Positions 26,666 through 35,193 of a stretch of 64,000 nt of DNA are shown piece after piece. The notes under the pieces were generated by a model. The model saw only the letters and a program-made list of their open reading frames with translations, did not search any database and was not told the DNA's origin. The first letter of the stretch is position 1, and each line of letters begins with the position of its first letter. Source of the DNA: Lacipirellula limnantheis. Lineage in GTDB: Bacteria > Planctomycetota > Planctomycetia > Pirellulales > Lacipirellulaceae. The DNA lies in the NCBI RefSeq assembly GCF_007746075.1, contig NZ_CP036339.1:1326856-1390855 (forward strand), written 5' to 3'. The position numbers and the translations under genes are program-made.

Positions 26666-26953
26666 ATGGTCGAGAACGCCGAGCGTCTCACGACGCTGGA
26701 GCAAGTCCATCAGTATGTCGCCCGCACTCTGAGCCGTCTGGAGACCTTGGACCCCGATCGCTTCCCGCTGACCCAACAAATTCTCAATCGCTCCGGCAAG
26801 CCGTGCGGCATTTACTACTGCCTCCAGGGCCCTCGGGCCGTCCGCCTGACCGCGATTTGGGAAACTGAGCAGAACACGATCCTGTTCTACGGCTCGTGCG
26901 GACGACGGATGCAGCGCACCCGATTGCTGGAGGCCCCCTTGGTCGGGGCCTGA
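26666..26953 (+). CDS. Small conserved hypothetical protein
   Basis: This 95-residue protein has an N-terminal helix (LTTLEQVHQYVARTLSRLE) and beta text (CGIYYCLQGPRAVRLTAIWETEQNTILFYGSCG). It has no signal or membrane segment. Codon bias matches real genes, and the sequence ends with a natural GERxQ-type turn (GRRMQRTRLLEAPL). It lies 55 bases before the csrA promoter. Probably planctomycete-restricted. Function unknown. Confidence 0.65.
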   Translation: MVENAERLTTLEQVHQYVARTLSRLETLDPDRFPLTQQILNRSGKPCGIYYCLQGPRAVRLTAIWETEQNTILFYGSCGRRMQRTRLLEAPLVGA

Positions 26954-27008
26954 GACGCCGCTGAGCGCGCCTCAGCTAACGAATGCCAGAATTATTCGCC
27001 GGCCGGCA

Positions 27009-27036
27009 TTGCGAACCCGGTTCGGCTCGGTATACT
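27009..27036 (+). promoter_or_regulatory. Promoter of csrA
   Basis: TTGCGA (27009-27014), a 16-base spacer and TATACT (27031-27036), about 50 bases before the csrA ATG. It resembles the tRNA-Gly promoter in this window. Confidence 0.65.
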
Positions 27037-27085
27037 ATACAGAAGTACACAACGTCCCGCCGCGGGAAACATGGAGGTCAACCAA

Positions 27086-27313
27086 ATGCTGGTCCTATCT
27101 AGAAAGCAATCGCAACGCATCAAGTTGGGAGATTCGATCGTCATCACGGTGGTTCGCGTCGCCGGGGATAAGGTTCGCCTGGGGATTGACGCGCCGCGCG
27201 ACATGTTGGTCCTGCGCGATGAGCTGGAGCCGCATGCTGCGGACGCTTCGTTGGAATCGCTGGAAGTCGAGGTCGCCGCCGGTGAGTTGGCGTCGCTGGC
27301 CCGTTCCGCGTAA
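27086..27313 (+). CDS. csrA: Carbon storage regulator, RNA-binding protein
   Basis: This 75-residue post-transcriptional regulator binds GGA motifs in mRNA leaders. It opens with MLVLSRKQSQRIKLGD and carries the second RNA-binding segment IDAPRDMLVLRDEL with Arg44. The ATG at 27086 stands eight bases after GGAGG (27073-27077), so the five-residue upstream extension is not used. The strong leader, clear promoter and a long hairpin after the stop make it a single-gene unit. No fliW or flagellar genes are nearby; fliW usually accompanies csrA in motile bacteria. The tail after residue 48 is acidic and longer than in E. coli (61 residues). Confidence 0.95.
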   Translation: MLVLSRKQSQRIKLGDSIVITVVRVAGDKVRLGIDAPRDMLVLRDELEPHAADASLESLEVEVAAGELASLARSA

Positions 27314-27350
27314 GAAAGCCCGCTGCGTCGAAACGTGCTTCTTAGGATGC

Positions 27351-27387
27351 GAAGAGGCCGTCCCGGCGACGCCGGGACGGCCTCTTC
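27351..27387 (+). terminator. Perfect 17-base-pair hairpin after csrA
   Basis: GAAGAGGCCGTCCCGGC (27351-27367) pairs perfectly with GCCGGGACGGCCTCTTC (27371-27387) around GAC. No T-run follows, but position and strength suit a terminator. Confidence 0.7.
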
Positions 27388-27484
27388 TGCTGATCTTTGA
27401 CAATCCACGCACCCGTGACGAATCTCGTCGAGCACTTGCTGAGTTAAACAGCAGGCGACGTCGAAAAATCGCTTCGTCAAGGAA

Positions 27485-27715
27485 CTAGTCGCGAGGACGC
27501 ACGGCGCCGGTCAGGCCAGTGTAGTCCGAGCGGTCTTCCTCGTGCCAGAGCGGTTGGCCCGATCGAATCCGCTCCGCCAGCACTTCGAGCTTTTCGCGTG
27601 AGCCAGCCGGGGCCTGGGTCGCCTTGAATTCTTCATCCATCCGCGGGGCGAAGTCTTCGTCGTGACCGTACTTGAGGATCGCTTCGAAAACGTTCTTCAA
27701 CTTGGGATCGGGCAT
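27485..27715 (-). CDS. Small acidic conserved hypothetical protein
   Basis: This 76-residue soluble protein starts MPDPKLKNVFEAILKYG and continues HDEDFAPRMDEEFKATQA. It is helical, acidic and has no signal. Real-gene codon bias and natural composition support it. It is convergent with csrA across the hairpin. Function unknown. Confidence 0.65.
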   Translation of the reverse strand: MPDPKLKNVFEAILKYGHDEDFAPRMDEEFKATQAPAGSREKLEVLAERIRSGQPLWHEEDRSDYTGLTGAVRPRD

Positions 27716-28126
27716 GGTCCTGCTACCTTTACTAGTTCAACGAACAATATTGCCTTGCATCGAAATGCGCCAATGCGAGCGAAGGCCGCGAGGCCTCTGA
27801 GTGATGCGCCTGGGTCAGTGCTCGCAAGAATCCTCAGCCGGCAATGCAGAGGTGGGAATCTTGGTGGGTGCTTCAACGGTGAGGCGATCCATTCGCCGCC
27901 ACCAGCCGCCGGCTGTTTAATTTTGGATTAAGCGATTATTACCAGCTGGTGAACCAAGTCAAGTTTTTTCCCCTTGACTTCGAGGCCCATACGCAATTTA
28001 ACAACCCCTTTGCGCGAATCCTTAACGCTTAGGTCGAGCTGCCAGCTGAATCGAATTGCACTAAACCGAAACGAGGCCGAGTGCGCTCGGTAAAACCGCG
28101 GGTTTACGCTGACTTTGCGAGGTATC
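27716..28126. other. Intergenic, AT-richer stretch
   Basis: About 410 bases. The part from 27920 to 28080 is visibly less GC-rich than its neighbours. A minus-strand frame at 27928-28164 has protein-like text (SWQLDLSVKDSRKG, then VHQLVII) but lacks a good start and would overlap the start of the YjbQ gene. I do not call it. Confidence 0.4.
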
Positions 28127-28546
28127 GTGAGGTGGTTCCAGGAGGAGATCGAGCTGCCTGCCAAACGGCGCGGGTTTCACCTTGTAACGCCCGACATTTT
28201 GGCGAAACTCCCTCATTTGGCCGGCATCCGCGTTGGGCTGCTCCATTTGTTTCTACAGCACACGTCGGCCTCTCTCTCCATCAATGAGAACGCCGACTCG
28301 GACGTGCCGCTCGATTTGGAGTCGTCGTTTTCGGCGCTCGCGCCGGAGAGCTTCCCTTACCGCCATACATGCGAAGGTCCCGACGATATGCCCGCCCATG
28401 TAAAGGCGTCCCTGCTGGGAGCCTCGCTTTCAATCCCCATTCGCGAGGGGCGCCTGGCGCTCGGGACCTGGCAAGGCATCTACCTGTGCGAACACCGGAA
28501 CCATGGCGGGCGGCGACGGTTAATCGCCACGATCTGGGGAGAGTGA
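28127..28546 (+). CDS. yjbQ: YjbQ family protein (UPF0047)
   Basis: This 139-residue protein matches the YjbQ fold throughout: WFQEEIELPAKRRGFHLVTPDI, LHLFLQHTSASLSINENAD, and TWQGIYLCEHRNHGGRRR. Conserved His and Asn residues at the trimer site are present. The E. coli member is reported to have weak thiamine-phosphate-synthase activity in vitro; its cellular role is unclear. GTG at 28127 (after GAGG) matches the usual MWFQ-like start; TTG at 28115 is an alternative. It is convergent with ribD. Confidence 0.88.
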   Translation: MRWFQEEIELPAKRRGFHLVTPDILAKLPHLAGIRVGLLHLFLQHTSASLSINENADSDVPLDLESSFSALAPESFPYRHTCEGPDDMPAHVKASLLGASLSIPIREGRLALGTWQGIYLCEHRNHGGRRRLIATIWGE

Positions 28547-28595
28547 ACTCCCGACGGGCGCGCTTACGAGTTGGACGACGCACCGCGCTTGGTCG

Positions 28596-29705
28596 TTAGC
28601 GGGCCTTCTCACTCTTCAAACGGCCATGGACGTAAAGGTCTTCACCCAGCGATTCGACGCACCGATCCACGAGTGAGAGGGCCTGCGCCATCGTCGGCAG
28701 TCCTTCCCCAGCCAACGGACTCGGCCCTGCGCCCCCCACGAACCGCGGTGCGATGAAGGCATGAACCTCGTCGATTTCGTGCGCGTCCAGCAGTGCGCCG
28801 AGAACTTTAGCTCCCCCTTCGACGAGAACGTTCGTCATGCGCCGACGGCCGAGTTCATCGAGCAGGGACAGCCAGCGATCGCTAGCGCTCAATGCCGTTG
28901 GCGCAGCTTGCCAAACTTCGACGCCTGCCTCGCGGAGAGCATGACAACGCGATTCTGGCGCGTTCGCAGCGGCCGCTAACAGCACCGGCGCCTCGGACGC
29001 CGTGCGCACCAGCTGACTGTCGAGCGACAGCACCGCTTGAGAGTCGAGCACAATCCGCGTCGGCGTCCGTGCTCCTACGGGACGTGCAGTGAGCAGCGGA
29101 TCATCGTGCTCGGCCGTGCCGCGGCCAACGACGATGGCGTCCATCCTCCCCCGTAGCCGATGAACCACAGCGCGCGACTCTTCGCCGCTGATCCATCGGC
29201 TATCGCCGGAGGCAGCGGCCAGTTTGCCGTCAAGCGTCATCGCCCACTTGGCGATCACCCAGGGGCGGCCTCGATTCATTAGCTTGGTAAACGGGGCGAT
29301 CAGCGCAGCCGCCTCGCCGTCGCTTTCAAAAAGTTCAACCGCGATCCCGGCGGCCCGCAAGGCGCCGATCCCGCGACCGTCTACCACGGGATTAGGATCT
29401 CGGCAGCCGACGACGACGCGGGCGACGTGCGCAGCAATCAATGCTTCCGTGCAAGGAGGCGTCTGGCCCTGGTGGGCGCACGGCTCCAGCGTGACGAAGG
29501 CCGTGGCGCCGTGCGCTGCCGCGCCCGCTGTCGCGAGCGCTTCGATCTCGGCGTGCGCTCCGCCAAACCGCTGATGCCAACCTTCGCCGACGACGTTGCC
29601 GTTGCGCACCAGCACGCAGCCGACCATGGGGTTCGGTTCGACGAGCCCCTCACCGCGGCGGGCGAGTTCGATCGCCCTCTGCATGGGTCGTGAATTGTCG
29701 TTCAT
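28596..29705 (-). CDS. ribD: Bifunctional riboflavin deaminase-reductase
   Basis: This 369-residue enzyme performs two early riboflavin steps: deamination of the pyrimidine intermediate, then NADPH-dependent side-chain reduction. The deaminase zinc site is HAEIEA (His51, with catalytic Glu53) and EPCAHQGQTPPC (Cys76, Cys85). The reductase domain (about 150-369) begins RPWVIAKWAMTLDGKLA and contains DSRWISGEESR and VEGGAKVLGALL. ATG at 29705 is preferred over one seven codons upstream. No FMN riboswitch is visible in the 126-base upstream gap. No ribE, ribA or ribH is adjacent. Confidence 0.95.
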   Translation of the reverse strand: MNDNSRPMQRAIELARRGEGLVEPNPMVGCVLVRNGNVVGEGWHQRFGGAHAEIEALATAGAAAHGATAFVTLEPCAHQGQTPPCTEALIAAHVARVVVGCRDPNPVVDGRGIGALRAAGIAVELFESDGEAAALIAPFTKLMNRGRPWVIAKWAMTLDGKLAAASGDSRWISGEESRAVVHRLRGRMDAIVVGRGTAEHDDPLLTARPVGARTPTRIVLDSQAVLSLDSQLVRTASEAPVLLAAAANAPESRCHALREAGVEVWQAAPTALSASDRWLSLLDELGRRRMTNVLVEGGAKVLGALLDAHEIDEVHAFIAPRFVGGAGPSPLAGEGLPTMAQALSLVDRCVESLGEDLYVHGRLKSEKAR

Positions 29706-29831
29706 GGAACTAAGCCACGGCGGCACGACGAAAGAGGGACGCTAACGCGCAACGCCTGGGTGGAAAGCATTTTCGACTTCCCTCGTGACGCTCGTTGCAT
29801 CTTCGTGGTGAAAAACTAGCCGCATACCATG

Positions 29832-31952
29832 CTACGGCGTCCAGATCGCCGACTTGCCGCCGCCGGCGCTCGGCGCAGCTGCGGGCGCGCCTTGGTCGGG
29901 CGTCCAGAGCCGGCTTGGGTTAGCGGCCGGCGTCTCTAGCGGTCCGCCGCCGGTCGGCATGCCTCGCGGCGTCAGCAACCCGGCCGCGTACAGCAGTCGG
30001 TACGTCGCCTCCGCAATGCCCGGCTCGTTGAGGTGCTTCGCGCGAATTTCGTTGAGCGTCTCCTGCACGCCGAGCGGATCGCCCCGTTCGATCTGCACCT
30101 CAAGTTCCAGCAACGACCACTCTCCGGCTGGCTTGGTCGCCCGAGCGGCCCAGTCCTTGGCTTGGGCGGTCCACTGGAGGGCCTTGTCCGGATCCGGTTC
30201 AGAGCGAATCACCTGCCGGAACACCGGACCCAGGTCGACGCCTGGCGTATTGCGTCTGATCAACTCATGCGCCAAAGCCAACGACGCCACCGCGGCGCCC
30301 GACATCGACGCACGGTTGAACAGCTGCATCAACCGATCTTCTGGCGCCTTGGCCATGTCAAGCCGCGACAGCCGCGTGATCGGAATGCGCTCCCAGTCGA
30401 CGTTCGCCGGATCGACGGCCTCTGCTCGCGGCACGCCCAACTGCTCGCGCAGTTCTTGAAACATCGCCTGCTCTTCTGGATCAACGGCCGCCTGTTCCAC
30501 GATCAGAATGCTCGCCAACAGCGGAATGCGCAACTCGGCTTTACCAGCCGCGTCGCGCGGAGACAATCCGTTGAGCGCGGCTCGCGGCGCCGCGGTCCAA
30601 TCGTCGACGATTGCCTGGCGGCGCCGCTGCGCGAGCAACTTCCGCCGGAGCGCCGGGGGCGTGTCGTTTGGCAATCGCCAACGCCAACTGAGCGCCTCTT
30701 CCGACGCCGACTTCTCGGCAACGACCTCTTCCTCGCTTTGCGGCCCAACGGCGTCGCCCAAGATCTGGCCGATCAACTGCTGCACTTTCTCAAACTGCTC
30801 GCCCCGGTCGGTCGTCACCTCGACGCGCGCGTCGCGATCGGTCCTTTTGCCGTAGATGCTGATGAACGCCAGGACGTTCGGCGCATCCTCGAAATTCAGA
30901 TCCGTCCCGGTCTTGGGTACGGGGCGATCCAACAGGATGTGAGTGCTGCGAGGACGAGTGACTTCGTCCTCTTCCAGCGACTCCGGATCGAGTTCGTAGT
31001 GCTCAATCCGCTTGTCGCTGGCGAGCTTCTCGGTGACGGCGTCTTCATCGAGGATCGGATACGTGAGTCGCACTGACTGCAGTACAGGCTCCTCCAAGTT
31101 TGGATCGACGAGTTGGGCGAGCGCCTCGGCCTCGACCGCTTCGTCGAGCGATACGTTGAGTTTGGCAAACCGGTGGAGCCCCTCGGCAAAACGCCCTTCG
31201 TCGCCGAGCCAGCCGCGCATGAGCGCCAGGTTGTAGGTGACCGCGGGATCGGGATTCGCTTCGTTGAGGATCTTGGCGAACTCCGCCTCGGCGCGGCGCC
31301 ACAAGCCGCGACGCGCGAGTCGCAAGCCTTCCTCAAAAGTCCCCTTGGTGCCCGTGGCGAAGTGCGACGGGCAATCCATCAACATCAGGTTATCGCGCAA
31401 CAGCAGCGGCAACCCCCCTTGAAGATTGAGCCGCAGCAATAGTTCCAGCGCTTGATTATCCCCTTCGGGGGCTACGCCCGCGTAAAGCAACAGATGGGCG
31501 CGAGCGGCGATCATGTCCCCGTCGATCAGTAGCGCGTGCCCGACGGCCCCGATTGCCTCAAACACTCGCTGGGGCATGTCGTTGTCCGTCAGCTCTAGCG
31601 CATCCTGCAGCCGAGTGACGGCTTGGATGACCTCTCCGCGCGAGGCGGCGAGCACGGCCAATTGCGCATGGGCCGCGGGATTCTGGGGCGCCACGCTCAG
31701 AAAGTGCTCCAGCGTTTCTTCCGCAGCATCCAGATCGTTAAGCGACAACTCGATCATCGCACGGATGTCGAGCAGCGACGCTCGGTCGGGTTGCTTCGCG
31801 AGCAGCGTCTCGACATGCTTCAGCGCCGCGTGCGGCTGTTCTCCCGCGACTAGCTTCGTGATCTTCTCGATGTCGGCGGCGAGATCAACGCAGCAAAACT
31901 TCAGCTTCTTGCCGCTGCCGCAAGGACACGGGGAATAGGGATCGATGGCCAT
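29832..31952 (-). CDS. SEC-C motif protein with tetratricopeptide-like repeats
   Basis: This 706-residue protein begins with a SEC-C zinc motif (SPCPCGSGKKLKFCC, residues 7-21), known from the SecA C-terminus, where it binds zinc and SecB or ribosomes. TPR-like helical repeats follow at about 30-270 (DIRAMIELSLNDLDAAEETLEHFL, then VTYNLALMRGWLGDEG). A beta-rich middle part and a second helical region occupy the rest. The tail repeats SRLWTPDQ and SAIWTP, an ending I associate with planctomycete SEC-C proteins. Probably cytoplasmic. A role in protein quality control or export is only a guess. Confidence 0.8.
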   Translation of the reverse strand: MAIDPYSPCPCGSGKKLKFCCVDLAADIEKITKLVAGEQPHAALKHVETLLAKQPDRASLLDIRAMIELSLNDLDAAEETLEHFLSVAPQNPAAHAQLAVLAASRGEVIQAVTRLQDALELTDNDMPQRVFEAIGAVGHALLIDGDMIAARAHLLLYAGVAPEGDNQALELLLRLNLQGGLPLLLRDNLMLMDCPSHFATGTKGTFEEGLRLARRGLWRRAEAEFAKILNEANPDPAVTYNLALMRGWLGDEGRFAEGLHRFAKLNVSLDEAVEAEALAQLVDPNLEEPVLQSVRLTYPILDEDAVTEKLASDKRIEHYELDPESLEEDEVTRPRSTHILLDRPVPKTGTDLNFEDAPNVLAFISIYGKRTDRDARVEVTTDRGEQFEKVQQLIGQILGDAVGPQSEEEVVAEKSASEEALSWRWRLPNDTPPALRRKLLAQRRRQAIVDDWTAAPRAALNGLSPRDAAGKAELRIPLLASILIVEQAAVDPEEQAMFQELREQLGVPRAEAVDPANVDWERIPITRLSRLDMAKAPEDRLMQLFNRASMSGAAVASLALAHELIRRNTPGVDLGPVFRQVIRSEPDPDKALQWTAQAKDWAARATKPAGEWSLLELEVQIERGDPLGVQETLNEIRAKHLNEPGIAEATYRLLYAAGLLTPRGMPTGGGPLETPAANPSRLWTPDQGAPAAAPSAGGGKSAIWTP

Positions 31953-32211
31953 GGCCGGGAGCTTTCTGCGTCGTAGTGAATGGAGAGTCGGACCGGAGGG
32001 GATGGCGCCGTCGGGGGACTTTATCGTACCAAACCGGGGAACGGGCGACGACCCGCCGCCCAGTCAGCAAACGCAGACCGCTGATGCCTTGAGCCCGCGG
32101 GCAAAGGCGCGTCATTCGGGCGAGAAGTGGACTCGCGCAGCGGCGGGGCGGCGAAACTTCCACCCTGAAGACTGTTCGGCGCGGCGAATTTGGCACGCAC
32201 CGTTTCCGACG

Positions 32212-33261
32212 TTATGCAAGCGAAGACCGCTTGATCTCCAGCAGTGCGAGCAACGCCTTTTGCGGATCGGCGAATTTGCGAAGCCCCTCTTCCATGAGCG
32301 TCTGCTCCATATGAACGCCGTCGACCTTCGCGGCTATTTCGCTCAATACTTCGGCAGGCGGCAGGTCATCGATCGTGCGCGAGAAGGTCCGCCCGCTGGC
32401 CTGCACCGCGTCATTCGTCGCCGGCGGGTTCGTCTGAATGTCGCTGCCCACGAGCGCTTCGACGTACTTCCAGGGGGGATCGCTGGCCCGTTTGGTGCCT
32501 GTGCTGGCGAACACGATCTCCTGCTTCAGCGGCGTCTTTTTGTCCGCCCAGAACGTTTGGTTCGCCCGCCAGATTTGCTTGGCGTTTACCAGACCGACCT
32601 GTCCCTGCGCCGCTTCCGAAAGACTCGGGACGTACTTCTCCGTATAGACGTCTAGCCGCGAGATAAAGATGCTGTAGACGCTCTTGAATGCATCCAGTGT
32701 ATTTCGCCGTTGCGCCCCGCGCCATACCGCGTCACGCGCCGCTTCATACTGTCGCATCGAAAAGACGAGCGTAACGTTGAGCGAAATGCCCCGCGCGCAC
32801 AATTCCTCCAGCGCGCCGAGCCCCGCCGGCGTGGCCGGCACCTTGATCATGCGATTGGGGCGCTCCTTGGACCAGTGCGTGCCGAGTTCGATGTACCGCT
32901 GGCTTCGTTCTTCGATCGCCAGCTGGCAGTTGACGTCTTCCAGCAACGGGTCGAGCTCAAAGCTCACGTAGCCGTCGTCGCCGTGAGTTTGGTCCCACAC
33001 CGGTCGAAACACCTCTTGGGCTCCCGCCACCACCTGATCCGTGAGCGCCCAGGCGGCATCGGCATCGGCTAGTCCGCTGCGCAGCAACTTGGCCAGCTGG
33101 TCGTCGAAGCGTCCGGTCTTGATCAGATCGCTGATGATGATCGGGTTCGACGTGGCTCCGGAGGCGCCCAGAGCTCGGTTGGCGCGAACCAAATCGGGAT
33201 CGACCGAGTCGAGCCAAATCTTGGTACCGGCGGCGACAATCGATTCGATGGGGGAGGGCAT
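32212..33261 (-). CDS. tal: Transaldolase
   Basis: This 349-residue TIM-barrel enzyme of the non-oxidative pentose phosphate pathway transfers dihydroxyacetone units. Asp18 (KIWLDSVD), [11 protein letters not shown] and the Schiff-base Lys140 in [17 protein letters not shown] are present, as is the [14 protein letters not shown] strand. Its length fits the group used alone by many actinobacteria and planctomycetes (about 350-370) rather than the E. coli TalB group. There are no pentose-phosphate neighbours. The 258-base gap upstream to the SEC-C gene is without visible genes. Confidence 0.95.
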   Translation of the reverse strand: MPSPIESIVAAGTKIWLDSVDPDLVRANRALGASGATSNPIIISDLIKTGRFDDQLAKLLRSGLADADAAWALTDQVVAGAQEVFRPVWDQTHGDDGYVSFELDPLLEDVNCQLAIEERSQRYIELGTHWSKERPNRMIKVPATPAGLGALEELCARGISLNVTLVFSMRQYEAARDAVWRGAQRRNTLDAFKSVYSIFISRLDVYTEKYVPSLSEAAQGQVGLVNAKQIWRANQTFWADKKTPLKQEIVFASTGTKRASDPPWKYVEALVGSDIQTNPPATNDAVQASGRTFSRTIDDLPPAEVLSEIAAKVDGVHMEQTLMEEGLRKFADPQKALLALLEIKRSSLA

Positions 33262-33575
33262 GGCGGAATCACCTGCAGGACTGGATGCGGACCGTTGTCA
33301 TCATACCGAATCGCCGCTGCGCGAGCTGAGTGGTCCCAGGGTCGGCTGGACTCAGGCTGCCGGCAGCGGGCGCCAGCATGGTAGTTAATCTGCGCAAAGC
33401 GAGGCGAGACTGTGGTTCGGCCACGAGTTTGGCGGTTGTTCCGGTGGAAACGTTTTTGGCGATTCTAGCGGTTATTCCTGTGCTGATGGTCAGTGGCGGA
33501 CGATTAAACAGTTGTGCAAACGGCGGGCGCAAACCGTGCGTCGCTGGGGGGACCGTTGGGCGAGGAGACTGTCCG
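33262..33575. other. Intergenic before the BBP7 barrel gene
   Basis: The frame of the barrel gene extends upstream to 33330, but the text is low-complexity and lacks a ribosome site. I assign it as leader. No clear promoter was recognised. Confidence 0.45.
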
Positions 33576-34877
33576 GTGAAAATCTTCAATCCTCTTCTGT
33601 TGGGTCTGGTGCTCGCACTCGCGAGTCGAGGGGCGACCGCGCAGGAGACGTTGTCTGGACCGCTGACCGGCGATGGCGGCGACCTGCCGCCGGCAGTGGA
33701 TCTGAGCAATGACTACGGCGGCGAAACGCTGCCCAGCGTCGTTGACGAAGGCGACAGCCCCCTGGAACCGATTGCCGCCGGCGAAGAGACCGAAGGCTTC
33801 GACGGTTCCATTCTTGGACAGCCGATGCACCTGCTGGAGCAGTGCACGCCCTACTTCGAAAGTTCCGGCACCTGGCTGCAGCGAGGATTCTGGTTCACGG
33901 AACTCGACTACGTCGCCTTCAATCGCAGTTGGGAACGCAAAGGGCTCATCCTCGCCAACGAGGAACGCGTCGTCACGACGAATCCGATCGGGCAGTACAT
34001 CGTGCAAAACGTCCTGCAGATTGGCGGATCGCGGCCAGGCATGGAAGGCGTCGGCCGAGTTAAGCTTGGCCGATTCTTGTTCCGCGACGTTAGCAATCGC
34101 GATCATCTGCTGGAGGCGACCTGGCTCGGCGGCGGCAGTTGGCAGCAAGCGGTGAGTCTCGACGCCGCGACGACCAACGGCTTGCAAGTGTCGAACTTCA
34201 TTGATCGCGTCAACGAGTCGTTCGACGGCGCACGCAGCATGAACTACGTCTACGACAGCGAGATGAATAGCGGCGAGCTCAACTACACGGTTCGCACGCG
34301 CATGTCTCGCGACCAGTTGCAACTTCAGCCCAATGGCACGTGGGTGCGGGCGGCCAACCCCACCAAGACTTACTCTTATCTGGCCGGCCTGCGGTACATC
34401 GACGTCAGCGAAGAACTCGACTGGAACGCCACCGAGATTCCGGTGACGAACGTCTTGAACGAGTCGGGCTTTTACACCATCGACACGGAAAACCGCCTGC
34501 TCGGCACGCAGATGGGCGGCTCGTTCGGTTACGAAACGGCGCGGTGGAGCATCACGGCAACGGCCAAAGCTGGCGGCTACTGGAATCGCATGCACTTGAA
34601 GTCTGCGTTCCAAGTCGGCGAAACGACGATCGTCAACAGCGGCGAAACCGACAGCACCGAGGACAACCTCTCGTTCGTCGGCGAGGCCGGCCTGCTCACC
34701 AAGTGGCATCTACGGCCGAACGTCTCGCTCCGCGCGGGACTGGACCTGCTGTACATCGAATCGGTCGCGCTGGCCCCGTTCCAAGCCAACTTCATCCCCG
34801 GCGGCTACTCCGCGATCGCCTCCGGCGGCGACTGCGTCTACATGGGCGGCTCGGTCGGCATCGAGTCGTATTGGTAA
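33576..34877 (+). CDS. BBP7-family outer-membrane beta-barrel protein
   Basis: This 433-residue protein starts at GTG after GAGGAG with an eight-base gap. The signal peptide is KIFNPLLLGLVLALASRGATAQ. A linker of about 75 residues leads into alternating beta strands: WFTELDYVAFNRSWERKG, GRVKLGRFLFRDVSNRDHLLEATWLGG, SYLAGLRYIDVSEELDW, and WSITATAKAGGYWNRMH. The chain ends in SVGIESYW with an aromatic last residue, as in Bam-inserted barrels. The BBP7 family is expanded in Pirellulales. A hairpin terminator follows. The barrel's ligand or role is unknown. Confidence 0.85.
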   Translation: MKIFNPLLLGLVLALASRGATAQETLSGPLTGDGGDLPPAVDLSNDYGGETLPSVVDEGDSPLEPIAAGEETEGFDGSILGQPMHLLEQCTPYFESSGTWLQRGFWFTELDYVAFNRSWERKGLILANEERVVTTNPIGQYIVQNVLQIGGSRPGMEGVGRVKLGRFLFRDVSNRDHLLEATWLGGGSWQQAVSLDAATTNGLQVSNFIDRVNESFDGARSMNYVYDSEMNSGELNYTVRTRMSRDQLQLQPNGTWVRAANPTKTYSYLAGLRYIDVSEELDWNATEIPVTNVLNESGFYTIDTENRLLGTQMGGSFGYETARWSITATAKAGGYWNRMHLKSAFQVGETTIVNSGETDSTEDNLSFVGEAGLLTKWHLRPNVSLRAGLDLLYIESVALAPFQANFIPGGYSAIASGGDCVYMGGSVGIESYW

Positions 34878-34934
34878 CCATGCCCCGGTAAGCTTGCGCG
34901 ATCGACAGACTCAAGATTGCTAGCAATCAAATCT

Positions 34935-34961
34935 GAGCCGCGGGGGCAAACCCTGCGGCTC
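34935..34961 (+). terminator. Hairpin terminator of the BBP7 gene
   Basis: GAGCCGCGGGG pairs with CCCTGCGGCTC (one G-U pair) around a short loop, 58 bases after the stop. GCTTTCG follows; there is no long T-run. Confidence 0.6.
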
Positions 34962-35193
34962 GCTTTCGTTGACGCCGCCCGAGTTTTGAGCGGCCTTCTA
35001 CAAGCCCGTAAGGCCCTGAGGCTTCGCAGTCGGCGTAGACTCTGGCGCCGATTGACGCTACCGTAGTTGCTTGCATGGCGAGTGCGCGGGGCCATGGTTC
35101 GCCAACCGGATGCGAGCAGCCCGGCACGCAACTCGCCGAGCCCCTTTCATGAGGAAAGGGAGCTTCGAAACGACCCCGCGCGACTGCCTCTCC

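Noticed and set aside
27928..28164. Minus-strand frame with text such as SWQLDLSVKDSRKG
   Set aside because: No good start codon in a sensible position, AT-rich surroundings and overlap with the start of the YjbQ gene.
29706..29831. Possible FMN riboswitch upstream of ribD
   Set aside because: None of the conserved six-stem FMN aptamer text is visible in this short gap.
33330..33575. In-frame upstream extension of the BBP7 gene
   Set aside because: A GTG with GAGGAG and a clean signal peptide starts at 33576.
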